A DNA stretch of 64,000 nucleotides from Pseudomonas sp. PDM05 (GCF_014851685.1 NZ_JACVAC010000001.1:62001-126000); one strand, 5' to 3'; counted from the first letter of the stretch, positions 53,301 to 62,063 are shown. The notes: a model not told the origin generated them from the letters alone. A program made the numbers and translations.

Positions 53301-53837
53301 TCAGGGTACTAGAGATCTGATGTACGCCTGGCAAGCACGCAGTGCGATCAATCCTTGATCGCCGGCATCGGTGATTCCGATAATTCGTTGAGCATGCGCT
53401 GGGTTAAGTTGGGCTCTTGTGGGGCCATGAACCATGCAGCCGGTGGCGGTGGTGGCTGGCACTGCACAGCTGCCGGTGGCTTCGGTGGCGGCGAGAACGA
53501 CTGACAGCCGCAGATCAGCAGTAGCCAGGCGATCACGCAGACGAGCCTGCTTCGTTTGCTCATCGGTCAACTCCTTGTAGTGGGTTTCATCGTTGTTGTG
53601 CAGGCGCTGCTCCAAGGCGAAGCGCTTGTCCTGCTCTTTGCGTTGCAGGGCGGCGGCGGCTTGGGATAACTCGCCGAGGGTGTCGGCATGGAGCCGGGCC
53701 TGGTGCTCCAGCTGCTTGCCGTAGCGCCAGTCTTGGGCGGCCCAGGCCAGGGCAGCAGATCCGGCGGCCAACATCACCAGCAGCAGGCCGACCGCCGCAA
53801 TCCGATATTGCGTGGGGATCAGGTCGAAGAGACGCAT
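53301..53837 (-). CDS. phage lysis protein Rz-like (inner-membrane spanin)
   Basis: A 178-residue protein with an N-terminal membrane anchor (AAVGLLLVMLAAGSAALAWAA) and a periplasmic coiled coil (about residues 40-115), as in i-spanins. The ATG at 53837 overlaps the end of the endolysin gene by 19 bases. A complete Rz1-like lipoprotein gene is nested inside in another frame. The protein acts in the last lysis step, joining inner and outer membranes. Confidence 0.82.
   Translation of the reverse strand: MRLFDLIPTQYRIAAVGLLLVMLAAGSAALAWAAQDWRYGKQLEHQARLHADTLGELSQAAAALQRKEQDKRFALEQRLHNNDETHYKELTDEQTKQARLRDRLATADLRLSVVLAATEATGSCAVPATTATGCMVHGPTRAQLNPAHAQRIIGITDAGDQGLIALRACQAYIRSLVP
53348..53563 (-). 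CDS. Rz1-like outer-membrane spanin lipoprotein, nested in Rz
   Basis: A 71-residue lipoprotein read in a different frame within the Rz gene. It has a signal with lipobox LLICGC and a proline-rich mature part (SFSPPPKPPAAVQCQPPPPP), the hallmarks of o-spanins. Complete nesting within Rz is the classical arrangement in lambda-like and pyocin lysis cassettes. Confidence 0.85.
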   Translation of the reverse strand: MSKRSRLVCVIAWLLLICGCQSFSPPPKPPAAVQCQPPPPPAAWFMAPQEPNLTQRMLNELSESPMPAIKD

Positions 53838-54382
53838 AACACCGCCCTCGCCCTGGCCCACAGTTGCAGCCGATCCTCCAAGCCGTTGAGGCCGCCGTTG
53901 ATCCGCCGGGTGATGGTGTTGAATTGCTCTTGATCCGCGAGCGCGTTTAATCCGTTTATCGACCAAAACCACGCGGCCGACTCAGCGGCCCATTGCGGCA
54001 GTTCGAGCAGTTCCGGCGTGCACAGCAATCGCTCATCGCCGAACAGCGCCAGGCTGCAGCGCAGGTAATTGTCGTGGCCGGTGATCTGGATCAGCCCGCG
54101 ACCGCGATAGCGTTGGCCGTCGCCATCGGCTGCCGGCGTGTTTCCCAGCTTGGCAGCCAGCGGGCCGGTGTCGTACTTGCTGAGGTACTGATCGCCGCCC
54201 AGTTCACGCACGTATTGCAGCTGGCCTGACTCGTGGCCGATCTGGGCGAGGAACGCTGCCTGCCGCTTCGGCGTATCGATCTTGCGGTTGGTCATGGCCG
54301 CGTTGAGCGCGGATACAAAAACGCCCGCTTGGCGGCGGGCGTTGGGCATGATGCGTTGGAGTTGTTGCTCGGTAATGGACAT
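53819..54382 (-). CDS. endolysin, glycoside hydrolase family 19 (chitinase-like)
   Basis: A 187-residue muralytic enzyme. The catalytic glutamate is in AQIGHESGQLQY; YRGRGLIQITGHDNY is the second family motif. It has no signal peptide, so a holin should provide passage; the holin in R-pyocin clusters lies at the other end of the cluster, outside this window. It precedes Rz with a 19-base overlap, as in R-type pyocin clusters. Confidence 0.88.
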   Translation of the reverse strand: MSITEQQLQRIMPNARRQAGVFVSALNAAMTNRKIDTPKRQAAFLAQIGHESGQLQYVRELGGDQYLSKYDTGPLAAKLGNTPAADGDGQRYRGRGLIQITGHDNYLRCSLALFGDERLLCTPELLELPQWAAESAAWFWSINGLNALADQEQFNTITRRINGGLNGLEDRLQLWARARAVLCVSST

Positions 54383-54395
54383 CGCTTTTTCCCAG

Positions 54396-54420
54396 ACAAA
54401 AAAATACCGCTCGATGGCGG
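54396..54420 (-). terminator. possible terminator between gpD-like and endolysin genes
   Basis: On the reverse strand CCGC-CATCGA-GCGG is followed by TATTTTTTT. The stem is only four pairs, but GC-rich, and the T-tract is good. It lies between the gpD-like stop and the endolysin start. Confidence 0.4.
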
Positions 54421-54445
54421 CGGGTGGTGAAGCAGGTACGGCCCG

Positions 54446-55489
54446 TTACAGCTCCAGGACTTTGACCTCCTTGGACTTCTTCTTTTTATTGCCGGCCGCC
54501 TTGGCCTTGCCCTTCTTCCCTGCATTGCATTCGACCGTGGTGCTCCAGCCGGACTGGGTGAACACCTGCTCCACGGAATCGACCAGGAACTCTCCGTCCA
54601 AGCCGTCCTTGAAGCCTTGCGCGTTGATCTGCCGTTCTGCAAACAGGTCCGTGCGCCCCACCATCTCCAGCCGCACCTCAGCGGTCGAGCGGTTGAACGC
54701 GGCGAGCCGGGCCTTCACCGCTTGCTCGGCGGCGGATTTGTTCGGGTGGATATGGCGGTCGGTGTGAACCGGCGGCAAACCGGCAGGCGCGTCATCGTTG
54801 TCCAGGGTCAGGTTGACCAGCTCGCCGGTTTTCTTGTCCTGGTACTTGGCCTTGACGGCCTTCTGAGTGGTGCGGTCGGGGAAGCGGAATTGCCAACGGC
54901 TGACGTCGCTGCGCCGGAGAGTGATCGCCGGCAGGCTCTTGCCGCTGGCGGTCTGGCCGCTTTGGCGAGGCAGCACCAGCAGCTTGCTGTCGGCGACCTT
55001 GGCTGTGCAGTCGTAGCCTTTGGCGAGCCGGGTGATGAAGTTGTAGTCCGATTCGTTCAACTGGTCGGCACGAGGTATGACCGTGGCAACCGAGCATTCG
55101 GGTTTCCAACCATTACGCGCAGCAATGTCGCTGACGATCTTGGACAGCGGAACGTTTTCCCAGCTACCGCTGCGGGTGGTCTTGCCGCTGCCGCGCATAT
55201 CGCTGGCCTTGCCGCGAATGACTAGGGTTTCGGGCGGGCCGGAAACCTCGACGTCGTCGACGGTGTAACGGCCCACGCGCGCCAGTGCCTTGCTGTCGTA
55301 GCCGAGGTAAACCTCGATCCCGGCTCCCTTTTTGGGGAGCGCGACGGCGCCGTCACGGTCATCGATACGCAACTCGAATTCGTCCGACTCCATGCCGGGC
55401 TTATCGAGAGTGCGCAGCAATAACAGGCGGTCGTTGATCAGGGCAGTGATGTCTGCCCCATCCGCGACAATTCGAAACGTGGGTTTCAT
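54446..55489 (-). CDS. phage late control D / baseplate hub protein (P2 gpD-like)
   Basis: A 347-residue protein of the gpD/hub family. The sequence DGDITALINDRLL-type opening, GKTTRSGSWENVPLSKIVSD and ESDYNFITRLAKGYDCTAKV are typical. In contractile tails it forms the central hub with the spike. The C-terminus is lysine-rich (GKKGKAKAAGNKKKKSKEVK). It follows the gpX-like gene in the usual order. Confidence 0.85.
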   Translation of the reverse strand: MKPTFRIVADGADITALINDRLLLLRTLDKPGMESDEFELRIDDRDGAVALPKKGAGIEVYLGYDSKALARVGRYTVDDVEVSGPPETLVIRGKASDMRGSGKTTRSGSWENVPLSKIVSDIAARNGWKPECSVATVIPRADQLNESDYNFITRLAKGYDCTAKVADSKLLVLPRQSGQTASGKSLPAITLRRSDVSRWQFRFPDRTTQKAVKAKYQDKKTGELVNLTLDNDDAPAGLPPVHTDRHIHPNKSAAEQAVKARLAAFNRSTAEVRLEMVGRTDLFAERQINAQGFKDGLDGEFLVDSVEQVFTQSGWSTTVECNAGKKGKAKAAGNKKKKSKEVKVLEL

Positions 55490-55505
55490 GGTTGGCCCTC
55501 AAGAT

Positions 55506-55712
55506 TCAATCCCACAACTGCACCTGCTCGACCGTCGACTGCTCGATGTCGGGGAAGGTAATCAGCAGCCCGGTACGCAACGGTTGCGGCTCATCCGCCA
55601 GCAACCGATTGGCAGCCAGCACCGACTCGACCGTGCCGTTGAGATGCCCGTAATGCTGGTAACACAGGGTGTCGAGCAGGTCGCCGTCAGACGTTCTGCA
55701 TATCATCGCCAT
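55506..55712 (-). CDS. tail protein X (P2 gpX-like, LysM-type)
   Basis: A 68-residue protein: GDLLDTLCYQHYGHLNGTVE then LITFPDIEQSTVEQVQLWD. This is the LysM-like tail X family, a small baseplate component. I chose the ATG at 55712, overlapping the gpU-like gene by 26 bases; an ATG two codons later is also possible. Confidence 0.85.
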   Translation of the reverse strand: MAMICRTSDGDLLDTLCYQHYGHLNGTVESVLAANRLLADEPQPLRTGLLITFPDIEQSTVEQVQLWD

Positions 55713-56532
55713 AGCGCGTGAACTCCAAACTAAAGGTTTGCTTGCGCGGGATCCCGCCAGCCAGCAGCGCGCCCTGCTCTTCCTCCAGGCTACGCAAGCA
55801 CCAGGTGCCCAGCACAAAGCCGTAGCCGGTGGTCAGGTTCAAAGGCAGCAATTTGGCACCGATGGAGCGCAAGACGTCGAGTTGCTTGAGCCCGCCCTTG
55901 AACGCAGGAAAGATCGCGCCCTTGAGGCTGAGCTTTTCTTCCCCCATCCCCACGGCCTGCTGCGCCGGCCGACGACTGAGTCGCTCTTGCGAGGCCCAGC
56001 GAAACTCCGTCTGCCGGCGAAGTTCGTCGAACGCAGCCGTGTCCAGATTGAAGTAGAACGGCTGCGCGTTGGTTTGCAGCGGCTGCAGGATCAGCAGATG
56101 CGGGAAGGGTTTGACCGCTTCAGCCATCGGCGTGGCATTGGGCGCCAGGGCGCTGGTGGGCAAGATGTTCGCCAACCGGGGATCGACCTTTCCGGCAACC
56201 TGGTTGATTGCCGTCCCGGCGCGATAGGCTTGTTCCTTGAGCGTGCCCATACGTTCATCGATGCCTGACAGCGCGCGAGTCGCTTTGTTGTAGGTTGCCA
56301 GCACCGTGCCGACCTTGGATTGCGCAGCACCGATCCCGCGCATGACACGCTGCAGCCTTGCCCCGACCTCAGGTGGAACGCCCGGCAGGCTGGCGATCTC
56401 ATCGGCTGCGCCGGAGATCTCGCTGATCGCGCCATCCACCGGGCCGATCATGTCGTCAATGCTGTGCCGGCCAGCCTCCCCGGCCTTCACCAGGGATTTG
56501 AAGCCGGCATGCAATTGGTCCATATAAGTCAT
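55687..56532 (-). CDS. tail protein U-like with N-terminal extension
   Basis: A 281-residue protein. The C-terminal 130 residues correspond to P2 gpU, the tail completion family (EKLSLKGAIFPAFKGGLKQL, FSLEFTRYGDD). The first about 145 residues form an extra, helical domain (MTYMDQLHAGFKSLVKAGEA and onward), longer than P2 gpU which is about 160 residues in total. It lies between the tape measure and gpX-like genes, the standard position. Confidence 0.78.
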   Translation of the reverse strand: MTYMDQLHAGFKSLVKAGEAGRHSIDDMIGPVDGAISEISGAADEIASLPGVPPEVGARLQRVMRGIGAAQSKVGTVLATYNKATRALSGIDERMGTLKEQAYRAGTAINQVAGKVDPRLANILPTSALAPNATPMAEAVKPFPHLLILQPLQTNAQPFYFNLDTAAFDELRRQTEFRWASQERLSRRPAQQAVGMGEEKLSLKGAIFPAFKGGLKQLDVLRSIGAKLLPLNLTTGYGFVLGTWCLRSLEEEQGALLAGGIPRKQTFSLEFTRYGDDMQNV

Positions 56533-56541
56533 CGCTCCCCC

Positions 56542-59067
56542 CTAAACATGTGGAGCATCGAACAGATTGCGCCGCGCCTGCTCCCGGCTGAACTCCTCAA
56601 ACAACTGACGCAGGTGCGGCATCATTTCCTGCGCCAGTTGCCGTGGATCCTTGACGTCTCCCTGCACCGTGACACCCACGGTCGGGGAGAATTGCCATTG
56701 CTGATCAATCCGAGGGGGCTCCTGCTTCGCGGCAAGCCCAGCACTGAGCAAGGCGGGAGCAACCGCCGCTGCCGGGGCAGACGCCAACGAACGCGATACG
56801 TCCCCTAGGGCTGGCCCAGGTGTGGCAGGCGCCCTGAGCATCAATGGACCTGCCGGCAGCGGCGGCGCCATCTGCGCCAAGCGCGGCATTGGAACCGCAC
56901 CAGGTGGCGGCAACCGCAACGGCGAAGGCTGAACTGGCAACACCAATCGCTCGGCCGGCGAGTCCGGCCCGCCGAATGCAGCCTTGCCGACTGCACTGCC
57001 CAGCTCACCGCCGCCCCAGCTACCAAGGAAGCCGCCGATCAATCCACCGACCACGGTGCCGATCACCGGGACAACAGAACCAATCGCAGCCCCAGCTGCT
57101 GCACCGGCCAATGTCCCGGCCAACGTGCCAGCGGCATTGCCATAACCCTCGGCCTTTTCGTCGCGGGTTTCGGCGTTCTGATACGTGTCAGCGGCAATCA
57201 ACCCGGCCTCGATCAGCGCCATGGGCGCACCGACCTTAGCGAAACCAAGCCCCTTGCCCATCATCGCCTTGGGTGCAAATCGGCTAGCCGTCGCACCAAT
57301 CGGCGCGGCCGCCGCAGCAGCGCTACCAACAGCCCCACGACCACCGCGACCACGCTTGCCCTTGCCCCGCCGCCGCTTGCCATCCCCGACATCAACCCCA
57401 CCAGCACCGCCGGAAGGGTTGGTGACGAACACCCGCTGGATCACATTCGGGTTACCCATCAGCGAACCACGGGCCACATTCACCAAGCCCTTGCCAATCT
57501 TGATCGCATTGATCGCAGCACCCAGTCCGACCACACCAGCGGCCAGCACCGTCGCCCCGCTGATTACCGTTGGAAACTTGCCAGCCAACTCCCCAAGCCC
57601 ATACGCTACCTTCGCCAACCCATCCGCAGCCAGGTCAGTCAAAGGCCGCACCGCATCACCAATCCTCGTCATCGACGATTCAATGCCAGCAGTCGCCGTC
57701 GCCCACTTCCTGTTGGACGTCTCCCGCGCCTTCGCGGCATCCGCTTCGATCTTGGCCTTGCCATCCGTGCCCTTGATCACCGACATATCAGCCTTGATCT
57801 TGTCGCCATATTTGATCTGCGCGAGCAAACCCGCACTGGCACTCTGATCGCTGACAATCGTCGCCAACCCCGCAGCCTCGGTCAGCGCGACCATGGCCTG
57901 CGCTTCCTCCGCGCTACCATCCACCGAGCCCTTGATCTTGGCCTTCAGCGCCTCGATCTTCTTGGCCTTGGCCGGATCCTGTTTCTTGATCAACTGCTCG
58001 CTGAGCATGATGAACGCATCGACCGGGTTCGCCGCCTTGCCGCTTTTTGTCGCGGCGAGGATCGAGCCGGCCAGGTCATAACCTTCCTTGGCGAACCGCT
58101 CCTGGCTGGTGCTACTGATCACTGCGTTGAGCAGGTTGTTCATGTTGGTGGCCGCAGCCGCCGCGTCCTGGGTTTGCGAGAACTGCGATTGCAGGCTGGC
58201 ACCGAGGAAGCGCACCGCCTCGGGGCCTTCCATGCCCAGGCGCTTGATGTTGCCGAGCATGGCCGGCAGGTACTTGGCCATCTCCTTGGGGCCGAACGCG
58301 CCGATGTCACCAGCGGCGGCCACCTGCCCCAGCGAGGCGGCCATGTCAGCCTGCTTTACCCCGGCCTCCTTGAAGGCGTTGATCAGCGTGGCGATGGTTT
58401 CGGGCTCCATGCCCTGGCCGTCGATCAAGTCGGCGATCTGCCCGGCGTAACCGGCGGCCACGTCCCAATCAACGCCTTTTTCGATCAAGGCGCCGACCGA
58501 CTTCGCCAACAGTTGCTGGCTGATGCCCTTTTCTGACGCGACCTTGCTGATGCTTGCTGCAAGCTTGGCCTCATCGCCGGTGCCGGCGGTGTGCGCCCAC
58601 AACGACATCTGCCGGATCTGCGCCTGGTAATCGCCGGAGACCTTGGTCGGGATCGCCAACGATGCCGTGAGCGCCGCCGCTTTGCCGAGGGAATTCTTCA
58701 TCCCCTCCTTGCCCTGCTGGATCTGCGTGTGCCCCAGCGCCTTGAGTTCGGCGCCCCGCGCTACCTGGCCGAGGGCCTGGTATTCCTTGCGCAACTTGCC
58801 GACTTCAATGCCCTGCTCTTTCAGGGTTTTGAGGTTGCCCTCCAGCTTTCGCAGCAGGTCACCGGCCGAGGCTGAACCGGTGTCGTGGGCTTTTTTCCAT
58901 TCGTCGCGCAGGCGGATCGTGTCGCCGATGGTGCTTTGCAGCACGCGGGTCTTGGTGCCGGTTTCGCCGAGTTTCTTGATGCGGCCTTCAACGTCCTTGA
59001 AGGCGGCGCCGACCGTGGAGCTGACGACGCCGCCGATGACCAGGCCGAGCGCCAGGTTGTTTGCCAT
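56542..59067 (-). CDS. phage tail tape measure protein
   Basis: An 841-residue protein with the features of tape measures: long helical N-terminal half, hydrophobic glycine/alanine-rich stretches (AGTLAGAAAGAAIGSVVPVIG) and a low-complexity proline-rich C-terminal region. The N-terminus MANNLALGLVIGGVVSS is typical of P2-like and R-pyocin members. Its length should set tail length. It precedes the gpU-like gene by nine bases. Confidence 0.88.
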   Translation of the reverse strand: MANNLALGLVIGGVVSSTVGAAFKDVEGRIKKLGETGTKTRVLQSTIGDTIRLRDEWKKAHDTGSASAGDLLRKLEGNLKTLKEQGIEVGKLRKEYQALGQVARGAELKALGHTQIQQGKEGMKNSLGKAAALTASLAIPTKVSGDYQAQIRQMSLWAHTAGTGDEAKLAASISKVASEKGISQQLLAKSVGALIEKGVDWDVAAGYAGQIADLIDGQGMEPETIATLINAFKEAGVKQADMAASLGQVAAAGDIGAFGPKEMAKYLPAMLGNIKRLGMEGPEAVRFLGASLQSQFSQTQDAAAAATNMNNLLNAVISSTSQERFAKEGYDLAGSILAATKSGKAANPVDAFIMLSEQLIKKQDPAKAKKIEALKAKIKGSVDGSAEEAQAMVALTEAAGLATIVSDQSASAGLLAQIKYGDKIKADMSVIKGTDGKAKIEADAAKARETSNRKWATATAGIESSMTRIGDAVRPLTDLAADGLAKVAYGLGELAGKFPTVISGATVLAAGVVGLGAAINAIKIGKGLVNVARGSLMGNPNVIQRVFVTNPSGGAGGVDVGDGKRRRGKGKRGRGGRGAVGSAAAAAAPIGATASRFAPKAMMGKGLGFAKVGAPMALIEAGLIAADTYQNAETRDEKAEGYGNAAGTLAGTLAGAAAGAAIGSVVPVIGTVVGGLIGGFLGSWGGGELGSAVGKAAFGGPDSPAERLVLPVQPSPLRLPPPGAVPMPRLAQMAPPLPAGPLMLRAPATPGPALGDVSRSLASAPAAAVAPALLSAGLAAKQEPPRIDQQWQFSPTVGVTVQGDVKDPRQLAQEMMPHLRQLFEEFSREQARRNLFDAPHV

Positions 59068-59095
59068 GAGAACACTCCAGGCAGGGATGCGGGGC

Positions 59096-59221
59096 TCAGT
59101 CCGTGAGCCACCAGATCATCGTGGAAAAGGGCATGGTCTCGATTTCGTTGGCGGCGAACGAATACTGCGTCGCCAAACGCTTCGCGACCTGTCGCTGCAG
59201 GGAGGCGCTAAACCCCGTCAT
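59096..59221 (-). CDS. GpE-family small tail protein (P2 gpE' equivalent)
   Basis: A 41-residue protein: MTGFSASLQRQVAKRL and then a C-terminal EIETMPFSTMIWWLTD, the hallmark of GpE. Its ATG overlaps the end of the preceding tail assembly gene by 14 bases in another frame. In P2 the equivalent E' is made by a frameshift from E; here it has its own start. It lies immediately before the tape measure gene, as expected of tail assembly chaperones. Confidence 0.75.
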   Translation of the reverse strand: MTGFSASLQRQVAKRLATQYSFAANEIETMPFSTMIWWLTD

Positions 59222-59810
59222 CCTGCACCAGGCGAAAGTAGGCGGCTTGCAGCCGCTGATAGTCCGTCAGCTTGAGCCCCTCCAGATCCTTGGTGTTGGA
59301 GTCGGAAAGGTTGGCAAGCAGGATGGTGTCACGCTGATCGTCGTCACCATTGGAGGCAGAGGTCGCGGCACGCACATCGCGCACGGTGGGTGCACGCAAC
59401 ATCAGGCGGTCGAGCTTGATGTCGTTGACGTCATACGCCTTGGACAGCGTGACCACTGCGCCATCGGGGCCAACGACCAGCCAAGTCGGCTTGGCTCCCT
59501 TGTCTTCAGGCAAATCGGCATCCATCAGCAACCGCGAATAGCCGGACTGTACGCGGGCATAGTCGGTAAGTTTGAGTCCGTCGATGTCCGTGGTGCCGGC
59601 ATCCGCCAGGGATGCGAACAACGTCACCTCGCACAGAACGGCGTCGTCGCCACCGATTGCGTCGGAGGCGCGGACCTCACGCAAGGTCGGGGCGCGCAGA
59701 GTCAACTGGTCGACCTTTACTCCGTTAACATCGCTGGGGCGCGTCAACGTGATGGTCGCGCTATCCGCCTCGACGGTGAGCCAGGACGGCAGTTTTTTCA
59801 GTGCTTTCAT
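59208..59810 (-). CDS. tail assembly protein E-like, tandemly duplicated
   Basis: A 200-residue protein composed of two copies of the usual E-type unit of about 95 residues. Repeat 1 has LTRPSDVNGVKVDQLTLRAP, then DGLKLTDYARVQSGYSRLL. Repeat 2 has LSKAYDVNDIKLDRLMLRAP, then EGLKLTDYQRLQAAYFRLV. The protein is a chaperone for the tape measure during tail assembly. The internal duplication is clear and in frame. Confidence 0.8.
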   Translation of the reverse strand: MKALKKLPSWLTVEADSATITLTRPSDVNGVKVDQLTLRAPTLREVRASDAIGGDDAVLCEVTLFASLADAGTTDIDGLKLTDYARVQSGYSRLLMDADLPEDKGAKPTWLVVGPDGAVVTLSKAYDVNDIKLDRLMLRAPTVRDVRAATSASNGDDDQRDTILLANLSDSNTKDLEGLKLTDYQRLQAAYFRLVQDDGV

Positions 59811-59825
59811 GAAAGCTATTTCCCT

Positions 59826-60329
59826 TTACAGGCCCAGGTCGCGACGAACGCTGGCAAGTTGATCGACGCCGTTGATAACCCGGACGCAGTTGATTGGATC
59901 GATTTCGTACATCAGGCGGCCCGCGACTTCGAGCTTGTAATAGCTGACCGCCACGGCGTACTTGAACTCCCCGGCCTCGCCGGCTTTCCAGTCGCCCGGA
60001 TCAATCTCTTTGAGCATGCCGCGTACAGTGGCGATCACTGCCGTGGTCGCGCCTTTGTACTCCTTGAAGGAACCACGGAACACCGCGTTGAACGCGGTCT
60101 GATCGGCCAGACCGTAAAACTTCATGGCCTCCGGACGCGCACCTTTGCCGGAGAAACTGGCTTCCAGTTTCTCCATGCCTTGGTCCATCTCCACCGGGGC
60201 GTCCATGCCACCAGCGCGATGCTCTTCGGTTTTCAAGGTGAGCTTGGGGAGCGTCACACTGGTCATCTCCCCATTGAATGCAACGCCGTCGATATGGGCG
60301 TTCATGTTGTAGAGCGTTTGCGGAACCAT
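59826..60329 (-). CDS. major tail tube protein (FII-like)
   Basis: A 167-residue protein of the P2 FII tail tube family: MVPQTLYNMNAHIDG, TLPKLTLKTEEHRAGGMDAP, and KEIDPGDWKAGEAGE typical of the group. It polymerises to the inner tube of the contractile tail. It follows the sheath gene by 13 bases. Confidence 0.9.
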   Translation of the reverse strand: MVPQTLYNMNAHIDGVAFNGEMTSVTLPKLTLKTEEHRAGGMDAPVEMDQGMEKLEASFSGKGARPEAMKFYGLADQTAFNAVFRGSFKEYKGATTAVIATVRGMLKEIDPGDWKAGEAGEFKYAVAVSYYKLEVAGRLMYEIDPINCVRVINGVDQLASVRRDLGL

Positions 60330-60342
60330 CGGCGGCTCTCCT

Positions 60343-61518
60343 TTATGCGTTGGTGTCGAGGACTTCGGTCAGCCACTGGTTGGTGACCTCGACCCGGAAG
60401 TTGGGGTTTTCTGCCGGCGGCACGTCGGTAAAGCGGATGTTCCAGTACACCTTGCCCTGCTCCAGCTGGCTTGCCGTGTTCAACGTGGGGTCGGCGAACA
60501 CCTCGAAGTTGATTACCGCGCCCTGGTTTTTCAGGTCACGCATGAACGCCTGGAGACCATTGGTGACGTCGCTGACATAGGTCTTGGTGATCGAGCGGTC
60601 GACCGCCCATTTGTGGCCGTAAAGGATCGCGTCCATCACGATGTCCATGGTCCGCACGCGGGTGACGAACGCCCACTTCGGATCGCTGGAACAGGTGCGG
60701 TTGCCCCACAGGCGGTAGCCGTCATCGCGGATGATCGTGGTGATCTGCGCGTTGTTGAGCAGGTTGGCCCGGCAGGTTTCGTCGCCGTCAAGGAACTCAA
60801 TGGGGCGACCAGTGCCGGTGAGGCCGACGAACTCTTTGTTCGACGGCGAGGCCCAGAAGCCATACTCCGAATCGGTCCAGGCAAAGAGCCCGGCGACCCA
60901 AGCGGAACTCGGCGCATCGATGGTGGCGCTGAGTGCCGTGTCCCAGTACTGCACGCCCGGATCGACCAGAAACACGCGCTTGCTGCCGAAGTTTTCGCGG
61001 TACTCCATCGCGGCTTCGTCGGTGGTGTTGGGGCCGTCGATAATTGCCATGGCCCGCAGCTTGTCGCTCAACGCCACCAAGGCCGTGGCGACGGGCAAGG
61101 TCGCCGTGTGTTTGGGCGCAGCCAGCAAACGCGGCTGCGCGTTGAAGCGACTCTTGCCGTCGAGCAGTGCCTGCATGCCGGTACGGGTGCCGTTCGCCAG
61201 CACGCCGCCGATGATGGCTGAAGTCTGCGCTGCGGCGTCCTCCACCTTCGCCACACCACAGGCGACGATCACCGCTTTGGCGCGAACGTAGATCGCCTTG
61301 ATAGCCTGGGTGATGGCCGCATCTGCGCCCCAGGCGGCGACGGCTTCGCTTTCGCGGGTGATCAGCATCAGTTGGTTGGGCAAGGCACTGGCAGCGGGGC
61401 CGGGGATGAAGGTGTCGCAAAGGCCGATGATCGACGACGACGGCACGGCGATAGGCCGCGAGCCGGTGTCGACGTTGGTCACGGTGACGCCGTGAAAAAA
61501 TCCACCTGCATTACTCAT
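60343..61518 (-). CDS. tail sheath protein (FI-like)
   Basis: A 391-residue sheath subunit: FHGVTVTNVDTGSRPIAVPS at the N-terminus, and RTFSFGSK-like family regions in the C-terminal part such as GYRLWGNRTCSSDPKWAF and FRVEVTNQWLTEVL. The sheath contracts to drive the tube into the target cell. Length matches P2 FI. Two terminator-like hairpins separate it from the fibre chaperone gene upstream, so it may have its own promoter. Confidence 0.92.
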   Translation of the reverse strand: MSNAGGFFHGVTVTNVDTGSRPIAVPSSSIIGLCDTFIPGPAASALPNQLMLITRESEAVAAWGADAAITQAIKAIYVRAKAVIVACGVAKVEDAAAQTSAIIGGVLANGTRTGMQALLDGKSRFNAQPRLLAAPKHTATLPVATALVALSDKLRAMAIIDGPNTTDEAAMEYRENFGSKRVFLVDPGVQYWDTALSATIDAPSSAWVAGLFAWTDSEYGFWASPSNKEFVGLTGTGRPIEFLDGDETCRANLLNNAQITTIIRDDGYRLWGNRTCSSDPKWAFVTRVRTMDIVMDAILYGHKWAVDRSITKTYVSDVTNGLQAFMRDLKNQGAVINFEVFADPTLNTASQLEQGKVYWNIRFTDVPPAENPNFRVEVTNQWLTEVLDTNA

Positions 61519-61531
61519 GGTTGAACTCCAG

Positions 61532-61560
61532 AAACGAGAAAGCCCCGCATAAGCGAGGCC
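61532..61560 (-). terminator. terminator-like hairpin upstream of the sheath gene
   Basis: On the reverse strand GCCTCGC-TTAT-GCGGGGC is followed by TTTCTCGTTT. It lies 14 bases before the sheath start codon and after the fibre chaperone gene. Confidence 0.55.
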
Positions 61561-61590
61561 GTGGGATGGTTCGGGTTACGTGCAACGGGT

Positions 61591-61617
61591 AAGAAAACGC
61601 CCCGTCAGTGTGGGGCG
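61591..61617 (-). terminator. rho-independent terminator after the fibre chaperone gene
   Basis: On the reverse strand CGCCCC-ACACTGAC-GGGGCG is followed by TTTTCTT. It begins directly after the chaperone stop codon. Confidence 0.65.
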
Positions 61618-62055
61618 CTATTCGGTTTGATCGGCGATCCAGGCAGGCGCTGGTGGACGATGCTCATGGCTCGGAAAATCCGGAGATTGAGGCCATTCAC
61701 GCAGAGCCTGTCGATACGTCAGAAGCTCCGCGAATTGCTCAGTAGTCAGCGTCGTAGGCCGATCAAGGCCCTGCTCGTCACGATGTCGCGTGACCAGCCA
61801 CTCGGTTGAGGCGACTGCCTGATTACGCCACTCGCGCTCAAACTCAGAGGGCAGTTGCCCATCGTCGACCACTGCCTTCGGCCGCTGGGTCAGCTCCCCG
61901 AATTCGCTGAGGTGCCACACACAACTATTGTCCTGCGTCACTTCGTACCAGCGATGATCATCGATCTGGACGGCGTTCGGAAGTATCTCATGCACGCCCT
62001 TGATCAACTGAGTGACCACTTCGCGGGCGTCATTTAGAACTAAGTATTTAGCCAT
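61618..62055 (-). CDS. tail fibre assembly chaperone
   Basis: A 145-residue protein (MAKYLVLNDAREVVTQLIKG and onward). The C-terminal region EWPQSPDFPSHEHRPPAPAW is typical of phage tail fibre assembly proteins (DUF4376/APC-type). It lies directly after the fibre gene with an eight-base gap and assists folding and attachment of the fibre. Confidence 0.75.
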   Translation of the reverse strand: MAKYLVLNDAREVVTQLIKGVHEILPNAVQIDDHRWYEVTQDNSCVWHLSEFGELTQRPKAVVDDGQLPSEFEREWRNQAVASTEWLVTRHRDEQGLDRPTTLTTEQFAELLTYRQALREWPQSPDFPSHEHRPPAPAWIADQTE

Positions 62056-62063
62056 GGGACCTC

